Positions 6,239 through 14,500 of a stretch of DNA of 23,006 nucleotides are shown here, piece after piece. The stretch lies in the IMG/VR virus record IMGVR_UViG_3300028557_000199, positions 1 to 23,006 of that record, one strand, 5' to 3'. Both the position numbers and the translations under genes were made by a program. The notes below the pieces were generated by a model. The model saw only the letters and a list, made by a program, of their open reading frames with translations, had not been told where the DNA came from and made no database searches. How positions within the stretch are numbered: position 1 is the first letter of the stretch; every line of letters starts with the position of its first letter. The DNA comes from a virus.

Positions 6239-6741
6239 TAGGCGATATCTCCTACGACATACCAAGTGTCGGTTGCGACCTTGATGCAAGAAGCGGCTGA
6301 GAACTGAGCCCTCAAGTCGGGCTCTGCGGCAGTAGCTCCTGTTGATGAGATCGTAGTAGTTCCTGAAGTAACTGCCTTGATTGTGGTCTGTCCTGCACCG
6401 ATTTGAATAACATTGATTACTGTGCCAACTGGAAAAGCAACATTGGCATTAGTTGGAATTTGGAAATCATTAGCAGCAGCATTGGACATAGTGACCAGTT
6501 TGTAGGCATCACCGAGGACAACTGTGTAAGTAGCAGTCTGAGCGTTTAGAACTACTGGAATGCCAGCAGAGTAGGCAAGTCCTGTGGCTGCTCCACTATC
6601 CGCTACAAGTGTGTGGCCGTTTGTGCCGACTGACAGGATACCTGGGGTATCGTTGGCAGTACCTACGATCAGGTCGCCCTTAGCGGCTATAATAGACTCA
6701 GGGATACCTGTCCCTGGTTCTGGAATACGTCCTATTGCCAT
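6238..6741 (-). CDS. Tail fibre protein, currently complete version
   Basis: A 167-aa fibre. Residues 1-50 are the common fibre base (AIGRIPEPGTGIPESIIAAK, GDLIVGTANDTPGILSVGTN), ending in HTLVADS. The rest is a beta-rich C-terminal half (TATYTVVLGDAYKLVTMSN, FPVGTVINVIQIGAGQTTI, DTWYVVGDIA). The start is an ATG one base after the stop of the 109-aa gene with GGAG 10 nt upstream; nine extra upstream codons overlap that gene and are rejected. The codons for VADS share 14 bases with the orphan tip at 4202-4215 in the same phase, so a swap there keeps the frame. This is the S-like gene of the proposed two-way fibre locus. Confidence 0.78.
   Translation of the reverse strand: MAIGRIPEPGTGIPESIIAAKGDLIVGTANDTPGILSVGTNGHTLVADSGAATGLAYSAGIPVVLNAQTATYTVVLGDAYKLVTMSNAAANDFQIPTNANVAFPVGTVINVIQIGAGQTTIKAVTSGTTTISSTGATAAEPDLRAQFSAASCIKVATDTWYVVGDIA
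6595..6608 (-). repeat. 14-bp inverted repeat, right copy
   Basis: Minus-strand TTGTAGCGGATAGT inside the expressed fibre gene, identical to 4202-4215 on the plus strand. It lies exactly between the conserved fibre base and the variable C-terminal half, the place where a fibre-tip exchange has to occur to give a functional product. Confidence 0.75.
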
Positions 6742-6742
6742 A

Positions 6743-7072
6743 TTATGATAACTCCGTTCCGAAGGCATTGAATGAGAAGTTAGCTGTGGATGCGTATACG
6801 CTTACAACGTCTGTAGCAGCCAAGGTAATTCCCAGAGTCATTGTATCTGTAGAAGTCGCAGATAATGATGCGTCATAAATTAGATACTGTGCGTTAGCAG
6901 CAGCAGCTCCCGCGATACGTACATATACGCGGTAGGTTCCAGCGGAAGCGCCTCTATTGGCTACAGTTATCGTTGAGACGATTGCCGAAGTAGCCGCAGG
7001 CACTGTGTATAGATCTGCTTGCGTTGTTGCAGCAGGGGCAGATTGCCCTAGTACTTTGTAGGTTGTAGCCAT
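6743..7072 (-). CDS. Small beta-rich tail protein
   Basis: A 109-aa protein starting MATTYKVLGQSAPAATTQ, followed by LYTVPAATSAIVSTITVAN and a Tyr/Val-rich beta stretch (GTYRVYVRIAG), ending NFSFNAFGTELS. The start YKVLGQ..P.A.....LYTVPA..S.V.ST..V.N is a frequent small-protein pattern in marine and freshwater phage tail regions (from memory), usually next to fibre genes. It looks like a single Ig- or jelly-roll-type beta domain. It starts directly after the previous stop with GGGAG 7 nt upstream and is followed by the fibre gene after one base. Role: tail or fibre attachment, inferred from position. Confidence 0.65.
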   Translation of the reverse strand: MATTYKVLGQSAPAATTQADLYTVPAATSAIVSTITVANRGASAGTYRVYVRIAGAAAANAQYLIYDASLSATSTDTMTLGITLAATDVVSVYASTANFSFNAFGTELS

Positions 7073-7465
7073 TTATGCTCCCATATAGAGAAATGAAGTT
7101 GGTATTGTTTGTTGTTGGTCATCAAGTCCTTCTTCAAATGCTGTTAAGTCATCTGAGGTTAGGACGTGTTTTATAGTAGCGCCTGAGCTGTGGCTTGTAG
7201 CCGCAGATCCTGCTCTACTTCTGACGATAGTTAGCGTATCGCCAGAAACTTGTTGGACGAAGACAATCTCTTCGCTTGCGGTATCAGGGTCAAGAGCAAC
7301 GGTGAACTGGTCTGGATAGATACCGCCTACTGCTGCTCCTAGCGTCACACCACCCATAAGTGCAGCGCCTGTTCCTGTAGCAACAGTCAGAGTCGTAACA
7401 GCGCTGTTGATACCAGAGGCAAGCGTTGTCTCAACGCTAATTGAACTGAATTTTCTAGTTGCCAT
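7073..7465 (-). CDS. Fibre-base or tail attachment protein
   Basis: A 130-aa protein. Residues about 12-105 form a small beta module: TTLTVATG, a DPDTASEEIVFV strand pair, SGDTLTIVRSRAGSAATSH and a closing KHVLTSDD. The remaining 25 residues are an acidic, Gln-rich tail (LTAFEEGLDDQQQTIPTSF). The same arrangement (DxE--IxI then NTLTVxxGxGRGxxGTTAxxH) occurs at the start of the 300-aa adaptor just upstream, so the two share a domain. AGGAAGG lies 5 nt before the ATG. Modules of this kind often join fibres to the tail in aquatic phages; here that is inferred from sequence similarity to the neighbour and from position. Confidence 0.62.
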   Translation of the reverse strand: MATRKFSSISVETTLASGINSAVTTLTVATGTGAALMGGVTLGAAVGGIYPDQFTVALDPDTASEEIVFVQQVSGDTLTIVRSRAGSAATSHSSGATIKHVLTSDDLTAFEEGLDDQQQTIPTSFLYMGA

Positions 7466-7474
7466 AGCCCTTCC

Positions 7475-8377
7475 TTATTTGGTGTAGTGAAGCCGTATTG
7501 GATACTTGTCAGCTAACTTCAATGCTTCCTCTTGAAGTCTCTGTTGATATAGAGCAAAGATGTAACGAGATGCAGATGCACCAGAGTTGTATGGATTCTT
7601 GGTGTCATTAAGATCAGCCTCAGCGCTAGATAGATTTATACGACCAGCGTCAAGGAAACTGAGAAGTTTGTATGAAGCACCGAGTACAGTAACATCAGAA
7701 GAGCTCTCAGGTAGACCAGTAACGTCAGCATAGTCATCGGTATTAGCATCAAGGGTATTGGCTGTTGTTGTGTACCAGACTTGAACGGTACGACCAGGTT
7801 GTATGTTTTCATAGATGTTCACCGTATTGTTAGTGTTAAAGGTTGCTGAGCTTGCCATTGGGTCTGCTCTCCAACGGTTAATAGGTAACCATTCCTGAGA
7901 AGAGCCTGTGGTCTGCCAAGACATATACAGGATTGATTCCAAATCATCTGGCAGAGCGTATGTAGTCTGAGAAGCATTAAAGGTAAAGGTTGTTGAATTT
8001 ACTGCCCATAGTTTAGGGAAGTAAGAGTTAATCGTATCGTTGATAGCCTTCTTGATATTAACTCTAGGAAAGGTTGGAGATAAAGTTACCTGAGCATACT
8101 GGGCGTGTGGTGATGCGGTAGTTCCTTGATATCCGCGACCAAAGCCTGGAGCTACAGTTAGAGTATTGCTGGCCTTATCAAAGGTATCAATCCAAAGTAA
8201 TTCGTCATCTATCTCAACTACACCTTTAGCAAGGTTACTAGCAGAGCCGATAGTAATGTTAGTGCTAGTAGCGCTAATGCCACCTGCATTGGTTACATAC
8301 GATATGCGATCTTGGCGAAGGGCATAGCCTTGTAGATTGGCTCTGACCTCATCAACCATTTCTCCCAGTGTTGGCAT
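7475..8377 (-). CDS. Head-tail adaptor-like protein
   Basis: A 300-aa protein beginning MPTLGEMVDEVRANLQGYAL with a helical start. A beta module follows (about residues 25-85; EIDDELLWIDTFDKASNTLT, GFGRGYQGTTASPHAQYAQ), then a core with TFPRVNIKKAINDTINSYF and ALPDDLESILYMSW, and a helical C-terminus (SRYIFALYQQRLQEEALKLA). Helices at both ends around a beta core resemble connector/adaptor proteins of short-tailed phages (gp4- or gp11-like), but no single motif proves it. I choose the ATG with GGAAGGA about 5 nt upstream, which leaves a 26-nt overlap with the glycosyltransferase gene; eight codons further upstream is less likely. It heads the tail-fibre block. Confidence 0.6.
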   Translation of the reverse strand: MPTLGEMVDEVRANLQGYALRQDRISYVTNAGGISATSTNITIGSASNLAKGVVEIDDELLWIDTFDKASNTLTVAPGFGRGYQGTTASPHAQYAQVTLSPTFPRVNIKKAINDTINSYFPKLWAVNSTTFTFNASQTTYALPDDLESILYMSWQTTGSSQEWLPINRWRADPMASSATFNTNNTVNIYENIQPGRTVQVWYTTTANTLDANTDDYADVTGLPESSSDVTVLGASYKLLSFLDAGRINLSSAEADLNDTKNPYNSGASASRYIFALYQQRLQEEALKLADKYPIRLHYTK

Positions 8378-9437
8378 TGTTTCCTTCCGTATACCAGCCA
8401 TCTTCCCAGAGCGTCATTAGTCTCTGGAAATAGTATTCATATTGCTTTGCTATGACATCTACTGAGTAGAGCGATATAGCCCTATCTCTAATAGCCTGTC
8501 TATCTAAGTTCTTGACATTTTGAGTGGCAAGAATAAATTCTTCTACGTTGCGACATCTATAACCTGTCACACCTTGAACTACAGTTTCAGTAAATGCACC
8601 CCAGTCTGTAGTAATTACTGGAGTTCCGCAGGCTTGTGATTCAATGTTCACATTACCAAAAGGTTCTAAGTAAAGCGTTGGGACAAATGTAGCTATTGCT
8701 CCACCCATCAACTCTGCACGCTTCTCAGGTCCTACTGGACCTAGATACTCACCATAGTTTGGTATGTGTGGTCCAGGACCTGCAAAGATAAGTCTTGCTC
8801 CGATGGTCTTGCAGATATGCGCTGCAATGTCTATACCTTTTCTCGGAATCATTCTCCCGACATACAGGTAATAGTCTCCATCACCTTTGCCCATTGGGAA
8901 CATATCAGGATCTAGATAACCTGGAATCACTGCATCAAAGAATGAACCATCTACTTGAGCAGCGTTCTTATGCTGAGCATAGATTGCGTGCATCCAAGCA
9001 TAAGATTCATAAACTCTATATTGAGCAAATACTCCTGCGTATCCAACACCAAACTCTACTGTCATCATTGCTGGCAGTGCATCTGCTATTGGCTTATGAC
9101 TTGCTCCACCAATTACACAGATGAAGTCGTGCTTCTCTGCTCGCTTCTTAATTTCAGCAGCAGCTTTCTTATTAAACTTTTGCCAGTGAGGTAAACGATA
9201 ATCAAAGGGTGCTTCAACATAAGGCTTATTGCCTACAACGATTCTGCGTTGTGTCTCAGAGATACAAGAGATGTGCTCATCTACTTGAGCTTCATTCTCA
9301 TCGCCTGCATATAGGTAGACCGTATGGCCTAACCCTTTCATCATATTGCAGAATCTGCGAACCTTTTCAGTGTACGCACAACCTGCAAATTCTTTAGTTA
9401 CCTGTGTATGGGGTAGAGCTACTACGTGGAATCTCAT
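8352..9437 (-). CDS. GT4-like (GT-B) glycosyltransferase
   Basis: A 361-aa enzyme of GT-B fold. The N-terminal half binds the acceptor (FAGCAYTEKVRRFCNMMKGL, GHTVYLYAGDE). The C-terminal half has the nucleotide-sugar site: YLYVGRMIPRKGIDIAAHIC (about 191-210), RLIFAGPGP (215-223) and the E-x7-E motif EPFGNVNIE (Glu258, Glu266) followed by SQACGTPVITTDWGAFTE. It has no membrane segment or signal peptide and should act in the cytoplasm. It is 9 nt downstream of a GT25-like gene, itself overlapping a collagen-like fibre gene, and it overlaps the adaptor gene. The likely substrate is therefore a virion protein, although modification of host surface glycans is possible. Donor sugar unknown. Confidence 0.85.
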   Translation of the reverse strand: MRFHVVALPHTQVTKEFAGCAYTEKVRRFCNMMKGLGHTVYLYAGDENEAQVDEHISCISETQRRIVVGNKPYVEAPFDYRLPHWQKFNKKAAAEIKKRAEKHDFICVIGGASHKPIADALPAMMTVEFGVGYAGVFAQYRVYESYAWMHAIYAQHKNAAQVDGSFFDAVIPGYLDPDMFPMGKGDGDYYLYVGRMIPRKGIDIAAHICKTIGARLIFAGPGPHIPNYGEYLGPVGPEKRAELMGGAIATFVPTLYLEPFGNVNIESQACGTPVITTDWGAFTETVVQGVTGYRCRNVEEFILATQNVKNLDRQAIRDRAISLYSVDVIAKQYEYYFQRLMTLWEDGWYTEGNNANTGRNG

Positions 9438-9446
9438 ACCACAATT

Positions 9447-11267
<1,821 letters not shown>

Positions 11268-11268
<1 letters not shown>

Positions 11269-11555
11269 CAGGTAGAGACCGCTCTGAGAGCTGCCGCTGC
11301 AGGTAAGCCAGAAGTAGAAGCGAGCTGATTACATACACCGTTAAAATCCAGCCACTTGCTCTTATCAGTGTTGCCAGCAATTTGATTTAACACCCCCACA
11401 GTATCTGTTACGGTAAGAGTGACACTTCGTTGCGCTGCCCATTGCTGGGCTGCCTTGGCCTTATCAACCATATTTGCAGCAGTCCGATAAGTTCCGCCAT
11501 TTGCTAGACGATTTAACTCTGAGTTGAGAGTTGTACCTGCAACACCAAATGCCAC
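11268..11555 (-). CDS. Small conserved phage protein
   Basis: A 95-aa Ala/Thr/Asn-rich protein starting AFGVAGTTLNSELNRLANGG and ending LPAAAALRAVST. A weak internal repeat is visible: 'LNxLAN/xGxY', 'VLNQIAGNTDKSKWLDFNG' and 'VCNQLASTSGL', each resembling [L/V]-N-x-[L/I]-A-x-[T/N]. From memory such repeats occur in small proteins of aquatic phages placed between capsid and fibre genes. Function unknown. The GTG start has AAGGAG 8 nt upstream, one of the better ribosome sites in the window, which suggests high expression as for a structural or decoration protein. It is coupled to the next gene (TGATG). Confidence 0.55.
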
Positions 11556-11565
11556 TGTTTACTCC

Positions 11566-11727
11566 TTACTTCTTCTTTTTTCTTGCTGCTGCTGCGTTAT
11601 CTATCAAGTTAGGATATGGACGACCCGCTGCTTTAGCGCGAGCTTTAGCAGCGCTCTTTTGTGCAGGAGTTAATTTCTTTGATGTCTTCTTTGGGTTCTT
11701 TGTTTCCCAGAATGGTTTCTTCTTCAC
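11566..11727 (-). CDS. 53-aa Lys-rich basic protein
   Basis: A short gene with a GTG start inside the end of the preceding 90-aa gene (GTGA overlap; a second GTG sits one codon earlier). The product is MKKKPFWETKNPKKTSKKLT followed by an Ala/Lys/Arg-rich helix, GRPYPNLIDN and a KKKK end. About a third of residues are Lys or Arg. There is no membrane segment. It looks like a small DNA- or RNA-binding or DNA-condensing protein; proteins of this type recur next to head genes in uncultured phages (from memory). The stop lies 10 nt before the next GTG, so the reading frame fits the operon exactly. Confidence 0.62.
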   Translation of the reverse strand: MKKKPFWETKNPKKTSKKLTPAQKSAAKARAKAAGRPYPNLIDNAAAARKKKK

Positions 11728-11996
11728 CACTTCACCTTATCTGCCCAGTATGCGGCGCTCATCTTGCCTTTGGCTATGTTCTTTGAATGTCTTGCTTTGA
11801 ACGATTTTTGTCTAGCAGTAGGTTGCTTATCGCCGCTTACGCCTTGTTGTCCGAATCGGATTGTCTTGACTTGAGATCCTTCTTTGGCAACGACAACGTG
11901 GCTCTTAGTTGGGTGGCTAGGCGTACGCTTGGGTTTGTTGAAGCCCGCAACGCCAGCTCTTGCAAGACGCGAATCACGCTTTGTTTTTCTTTCCAT
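11724..11996 (-). CDS. Conserved basic phage protein (KTIRFGQQG / SAAYWADKVKW family)
   Basis: A 90-aa basic protein with a strikingly conserved-looking core: NKPKRTPSHPTKSHVVVAKE, VKTIRFGQQGVSG, KSFKARHSKNIAKGKMSAAY and an end WADKVKW. I recognise this family from many marine and freshwater phages and some bacteria; I believe it has only a DUF name (possibly DUF6321), with no known function. The invariant His and the basic stretches suggest nucleic-acid binding. It overlaps the upstream 47-aa gene by 23 nt and the downstream Lys-rich gene by 4 nt. Confidence 0.68.
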   Translation of the reverse strand: MERKTKRDSRLARAGVAGFNKPKRTPSHPTKSHVVVAKEGSQVKTIRFGQQGVSGDKQPTARQKSFKARHSKNIAKGKMSAAYWADKVKW

Positions 11997-12117
11997 ACTC
12001 TCCGTACTTTCCTAAGACGGCACGGACTGTGCCATTCTTGTTAAGTCTAACAATCAATCCGTTTCTAATCTGAACAGAGTTGAAGCCTCGGTGTGTCTTG
12101 TGTTGTCCAGAGGACAC
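11974..12117 (-). CDS. 47-aa basic phage protein
   Basis: A short gene: a GTG start that shares one base with the stop of the upstream 48-aa gene (TAGTG), product SSGQHKTHRGFNSVQIRNG then LIVRLNKNGTVRAVLGKYGE and a basic end. It ends 23 nt inside the following 90-aa gene. The sequence predicts a small beta hairpin sheet with a basic tail. From memory the RGFNSVQIRNGLIVRL pattern recurs in related phages next to the KTIRFGQQG family. Function unknown. Support is the perfect packing between neighbours and protein-like sequence; no strong ribosome site is visible, so translation is probably coupled. Confidence 0.52.
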   Translation of the reverse strand: MSSGQHKTHRGFNSVQIRNGLIVRLNKNGTVRAVLGKYGEYGKKNKA

Positions 12118-12263
12118 TACTTAGCAGGCTTTCCTGGAGCACCAGTCATTAGCTTGTCATAGGTCATAAAAGGCTTATCGTTGGTATCAGAAGGCCAAGG
12201 TAGGTATTCGTTTTCTTCTGCAACATACTTGCTGTCATATTGCTTTGGGTCATTTGTTGGCAT
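12117..12263 (-). CDS. 48-aa acidic/polar small protein
   Basis: A short gene with an excellent ribosome site (AAGGAG about 6 nt before the ATG). The product starts MPTNDPKQYDSKYVAEENEY and continues LPWPSDTNDKPFMTYDKLMT, ending GAPGKPAK. It starts one base after the stop of the 96-aa gene and its stop overlaps the start of the 47-aa gene. There is no membrane segment or Cys. I do not recognise the family. The strong ribosome site and exact fit in the operon make it a real gene. Confidence 0.6.
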   Translation of the reverse strand: MPTNDPKQYDSKYVAEENEYLPWPSDTNDKPFMTYDKLMTGAPGKPAK

Positions 12264-12264
12264 T

Positions 12265-12555
12265 TTAGTTCTCCTTGAACATTAGTGTGTTTCCGTCAAA
12301 GGCTTTACCAGCCTCATTAGATAACATCATTGCTGCGTCTATATCTTTTTTCTTGGTGGATATTGGTTCCACTCCCTGCCTTACAGCAGAGTAGTAAGAA
12401 TCCAATTCTTTATCCCAGTTCTTTTCTTTGTCTTTATCCCAACCTCGTCTAGTAGGAAAGCATCCTGTAAATCCGAAGTTTGCTTCTTGTAGGCAGTCAG
12501 AATAAGATTTGTGGTCTTGGGTTTTGCAACCAGATCTGCAATTAGAATTTGTCAT
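12265..12555 (-). CDS. Conserved Cys-containing small phage protein
   Basis: A 96-aa protein. The N-terminus (NCRSGCKTQDHKSYSDCLQE) carries Cys6, Cys10, His15 and Cys21, with a further Cys at 32, a possible metal site. The C-terminal two thirds is helical: KEKNWDKELDSYYSAVRQGV (an 'N-W-D-K-E-L-x-x-Y' segment) followed by KKKDIDAAMMLSNEAGKAFD. The CRSGCxTQDHxSYxxCL...WDKELDxYxxAxRQGxxP pattern is one I have seen repeatedly in aquatic phage genomes, as a hypothetical protein near capsid genes. The start overlaps the upstream stop (ATGA). Confidence 0.6.
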   Translation of the reverse strand: MTNSNCRSGCKTQDHKSYSDCLQEANFGFTGCFPTRRGWDKDKEKNWDKELDSYYSAVRQGVEPISTKKKDIDAAMMLSNEAGKAFDGNTLMFKEN

Positions 12556-12875
12556 AGTTGTGTAAGGTACTCCGAGTATCCTGCGTCTATAAATATCTGA
12601 GCTTCAGCATCACTGATTGTATTGGTAGTTCCGCCAAGGTAGTATGAATCAGCAGCAGCCAGTGTGTCTTGGCTTGGTGTCTGCTCTGTGGTAACAGTAG
12701 TTCCATTGACTATGAATGTATAACCACGAGGAATATCAGTAAGGAATGGATTGATAGTTCCTGTTATTGAACCACCAGTTATTGGCCTACCAGCAAGGCG
12801 AGCGTATGGAGTGAACTGAGTGTAATCAGCTCCCCAAGTTTCCCAACGCCAAGGTGTTGTTAATGTGTAGGGCAT
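12552..12875 (-). CDS. Small protein after the capsid gene
   Basis: A 107-aa protein starting MPYTLTTPWRWETWGADYTQ, with a Gly/Thr-rich beta middle (GRPITGGSITGTINPF, YTFIVNGTTVTTEQTP) and an acidic helical end (SDAEAQIFIDAGYSEYLTQL). Position directly after the major capsid gene suggests a head-completion, decoration or head-tail joining role, but no motif supports one over another. AAAGGA lies about 6 nt before the ATG. It is separated from the capsid gene by 68 nt with a hairpin and is coupled to the Cys-containing gene by an ATGA overlap. Confidence 0.55.
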   Translation of the reverse strand: MPYTLTTPWRWETWGADYTQFTPYARLAGRPITGGSITGTINPFLTDIPRGYTFIVNGTTVTTEQTPSQDTLAAADSYYLGGTTNTISDAEAQIFIDAGYSEYLTQL

Positions 12876-12903
12876 TTCTTCCTTTCAAAATTAACTCACC
12901 ACC

Positions 12904-12927
12904 AGGCAGGATTTCTAGGCCCTGCCC
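12904..12927 (-). other. Hairpin between capsid gene and next gene
   Basis: Minus-strand GGGCAGG pairs with CCTGCCT (7 bp, one wobble) around a 10-nt loop. AT-rich sequence (TTAATTTT) follows only after 9 nt, so it is a poor terminator. It may act as a partial terminator or mRNA 3' stabiliser lowering expression of genes after the capsid gene. Confidence 0.35.
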
Positions 12928-12935
12928 GATAGTCA

Positions 12936-12952
12936 ATCAACTACTAGTTGAT
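12936..12952. other. Perfect 17-bp palindrome at the capsid stop codon
   Basis: ATCAACTA-C-TAGTTGAT: 8-bp arms around one central base, covering the last codons and the tandem TAG TAG stop of the major capsid gene. A one-base loop cannot form an RNA hairpin cleanly, so a DNA-level site (protein binding or chance) is as likely. Confidence 0.3.
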
Positions 12953-13885
12953 AGAAGTTGCAGTCTCAATGCGGTATAGAGCCGCTTCACGAAGACGTGC
13001 GAAACCACCGAAGTAGTACCAGCCGATGGTGCGGAAACGGCGCAGAGCGTCAATTTCTGGACCAATTACAACTGATGTATCTTGAACGGTTGCTTCAGCA
13101 AGTGCTTCACGACCAGCAACAATCGCTGAGTAAACAGTGACGGCTGGTGATTGTGTATTTGCAGCAGATGGAACGCGAGGCGTTTCAACAATGAACGCGC
13201 CTTCAAGAACGCCAACTGCTCCAGCAACGAACGGAGTTCTATCAACGAACTTAGTTAGATCCTGGAATCCACCAGTGCCTGATTCGGCACGGAGGTCAGC
13301 AGACTGACGTGGGTGTAGATATGCAGCATAAAGCTCGCCGATACGAGGAATTGCTTTATTGCTGCGAAGTTGAACAACAGCCTTACGGATGTTGGCTGCA
13401 GTGATGGTACCTGAAGAGGTGATTGAGTTAGTACCAGTTGCTGCGCCACCGTAGATTACGTTAGTTCCAGTGGAACCAGTAAGAACGGATGCTACAACGC
13501 TATCAATAGAATCGGCAGCGTTATATGCAATGATGTCAGCAAGAGCTGAATCAACATCGTTGAAAGAAGTTAGGTTCAACTTCTTGGTTGTTGTTACGGC
13601 TGAGCCGTACTCATTAAGTGTTACAGTAACCTGTGAAGGGTTACCAAGAGCAATGGAGGAAACATCAGAAGTTTCTGTCAATGTACCAGTCGCTGTTGAG
13701 AGATCTGAGTAGATGGAGAATACAACTGACGAACCTGGCATTGCTTGCTGTACTGGCTTAACATCAGCCAACGCACGCATCACTGGGATGGAGCGAAGAG
13801 CCATACGAACATACTGATCGTACGCACTCTGTACAAGGTTTTGCATTGACGAAATTTGTGTCAATGTACCTGTAGGAATTGCCAT
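12944..13885 (-). CDS. Major capsid protein (N4-gp56-like, HK97 fold)
   Basis: A 313-aa protein. It has a helical start (ISSMQNLVQSAYDQYVRMAL), a beta-rich middle (TETSDVSSIALGNPSQVTVT, LNEYGSAVTTTKKLNLTSF), an alpha region (DSALADIIAYNAADSIDSVV) and IPRIGELYAAYLHPRQSADL. The C-terminal part ends with FRTIGWYYFGGFARLREAAL. These blocks and the length fit the N4-gp56 family of major capsid proteins, common in phages of actinobacteria. It forms the icosahedral shell. The start has AAAGG 9 nt before the ATG, and the gene lies 28 nt after a scaffold-like gene, the usual order. It ends in two TAG stop codons in a row. Confidence 0.86.
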   Translation of the reverse strand: MAIPTGTLTQISSMQNLVQSAYDQYVRMALRSIPVMRALADVKPVQQAMPGSSVVFSIYSDLSTATGTLTETSDVSSIALGNPSQVTVTLNEYGSAVTTTKKLNLTSFNDVDSALADIIAYNAADSIDSVVASVLTGSTGTNVIYGGAATGTNSITSSGTITAANIRKAVVQLRSNKAIPRIGELYAAYLHPRQSADLRAESGTGGFQDLTKFVDRTPFVAGAVGVLEGAFIVETPRVPSAANTQSPAVTVYSAIVAGREALAEATVQDTSVVIGPEIDALRRFRTIGWYYFGGFARLREAALYRIETATSIN

Positions 13886-13913
13886 TTATCTTACCTTTCG
13901 GATAGGTTCGGTC

Positions 13914-14384
13914 TTAGAGACCAGACGACCTAATAATTTCATCCAGTTCTTCACGGCTGTTTGCATTCATTAACTTACGATGAATGTCTGCTTGGAACTC
14001 AGGAGTAGCTCCCTGTTCTACAGCATTGGTCATCCGCTGATATGCAGCAGCCTGCTTTGGATCTACATTAGGTGTTGCCTGGTTTGACTGGGTTTCATAG
14101 CCAAATACATCGGCATAATCTTCCAGCCATTTAGATACAGACTCTTCAGTTGGGTCTATATCCTGTGGGATAAATGCAGCAATTTTGCTGTTTACCCCAC
14201 GACTAGCAAGCGCATCTTTGATTGCTCGTTCACGGTTGGATTTAGAGATAGATTCAAACTGAGTTTTTAGTTCAGCTAGTTCTTTCTCTTTTTGTTTATT
14301 TGCTTTTCGCAACTGTTTGACGAGATCATTACCATCGTTAGATGGTGTATCAAAGTCGTCATCTTCGTAGTCGTAGTTGGACAT
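13914..14384 (-). CDS. Capsid scaffolding protein candidate
   Basis: A 156-aa acidic protein: an N-terminal acidic stretch (SNYDYEDDDFDTPSNDGND), a coiled coil (about residues 21-55; LRKANKQKEKELAELKTQFE), then a helical region with SRGVNSKIAAFIPQDIDPTE and a C-terminal helix (ANSREELDEIIRSSGL). Acidic, coiled-coil proteins of this size just before the major capsid gene are typically scaffolds that guide procapsid assembly and leave before DNA packaging. I use the ATG preceded by GAGAAGGA, not the one five codons upstream that overlaps this ribosome site. No protease gene is seen in the window. Confidence 0.76.
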   Translation of the reverse strand: MSNYDYEDDDFDTPSNDGNDLVKQLRKANKQKEKELAELKTQFESISKSNRERAIKDALASRGVNSKIAAFIPQDIDPTEESVSKWLEDYADVFGYETQSNQATPNVDPKQAAAYQRMTNAVEQGATPEFQADIHRKLMNANSREELDEIIRSSGL

Positions 14385-14422
14385 AGGTCCTTCTCCCATT
14401 CGTTTTTAGTTTACGTAGACCT

Positions 14423-14449
14423 CATACAGACTTGGGGGATTTCTGTATG
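14423..14449. other. Hairpin in scaffold-gene leader, distal
   Basis: CATACAGA pairs with TCTGTATG (8 bp, perfect) around an 11-nt loop containing GGGGG on the plus strand. It lies in the 121-nt intergenic stretch before the scaffold gene and has no following T run on the minus strand. Possible RNA-processing or stabilising structure in the head-gene message. Confidence 0.4.
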
Positions 14450-14476
14450 GCTTCTACTCCTGGTCTTGGTGTCTCT

Positions 14477-14500
14477 CTAACAGGCCAGTCGTTCTGTTAG
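14477..14500. other. Hairpin after the 474-aa virion gene
   Basis: CTAACAG pairs with CTGTTAG (7 bp, perfect) with a 10-nt loop, 6 nt past the stop of the 474-aa gene. No T run follows on the minus strand, so it is not a standard terminator. With the neighbouring hairpin at 14423-14449 it makes a double stem in the longest intergenic gap of the operon. No convincing promoter was found in this gap. Confidence 0.4.

Noticed and set aside
8795-9397. Plus-strand open frames opposite the GT4-like gene
   Set aside because: Low-quality Leu/Ser/His/Cys-rich translations lying wholly antisense to a clear glycosyltransferase.
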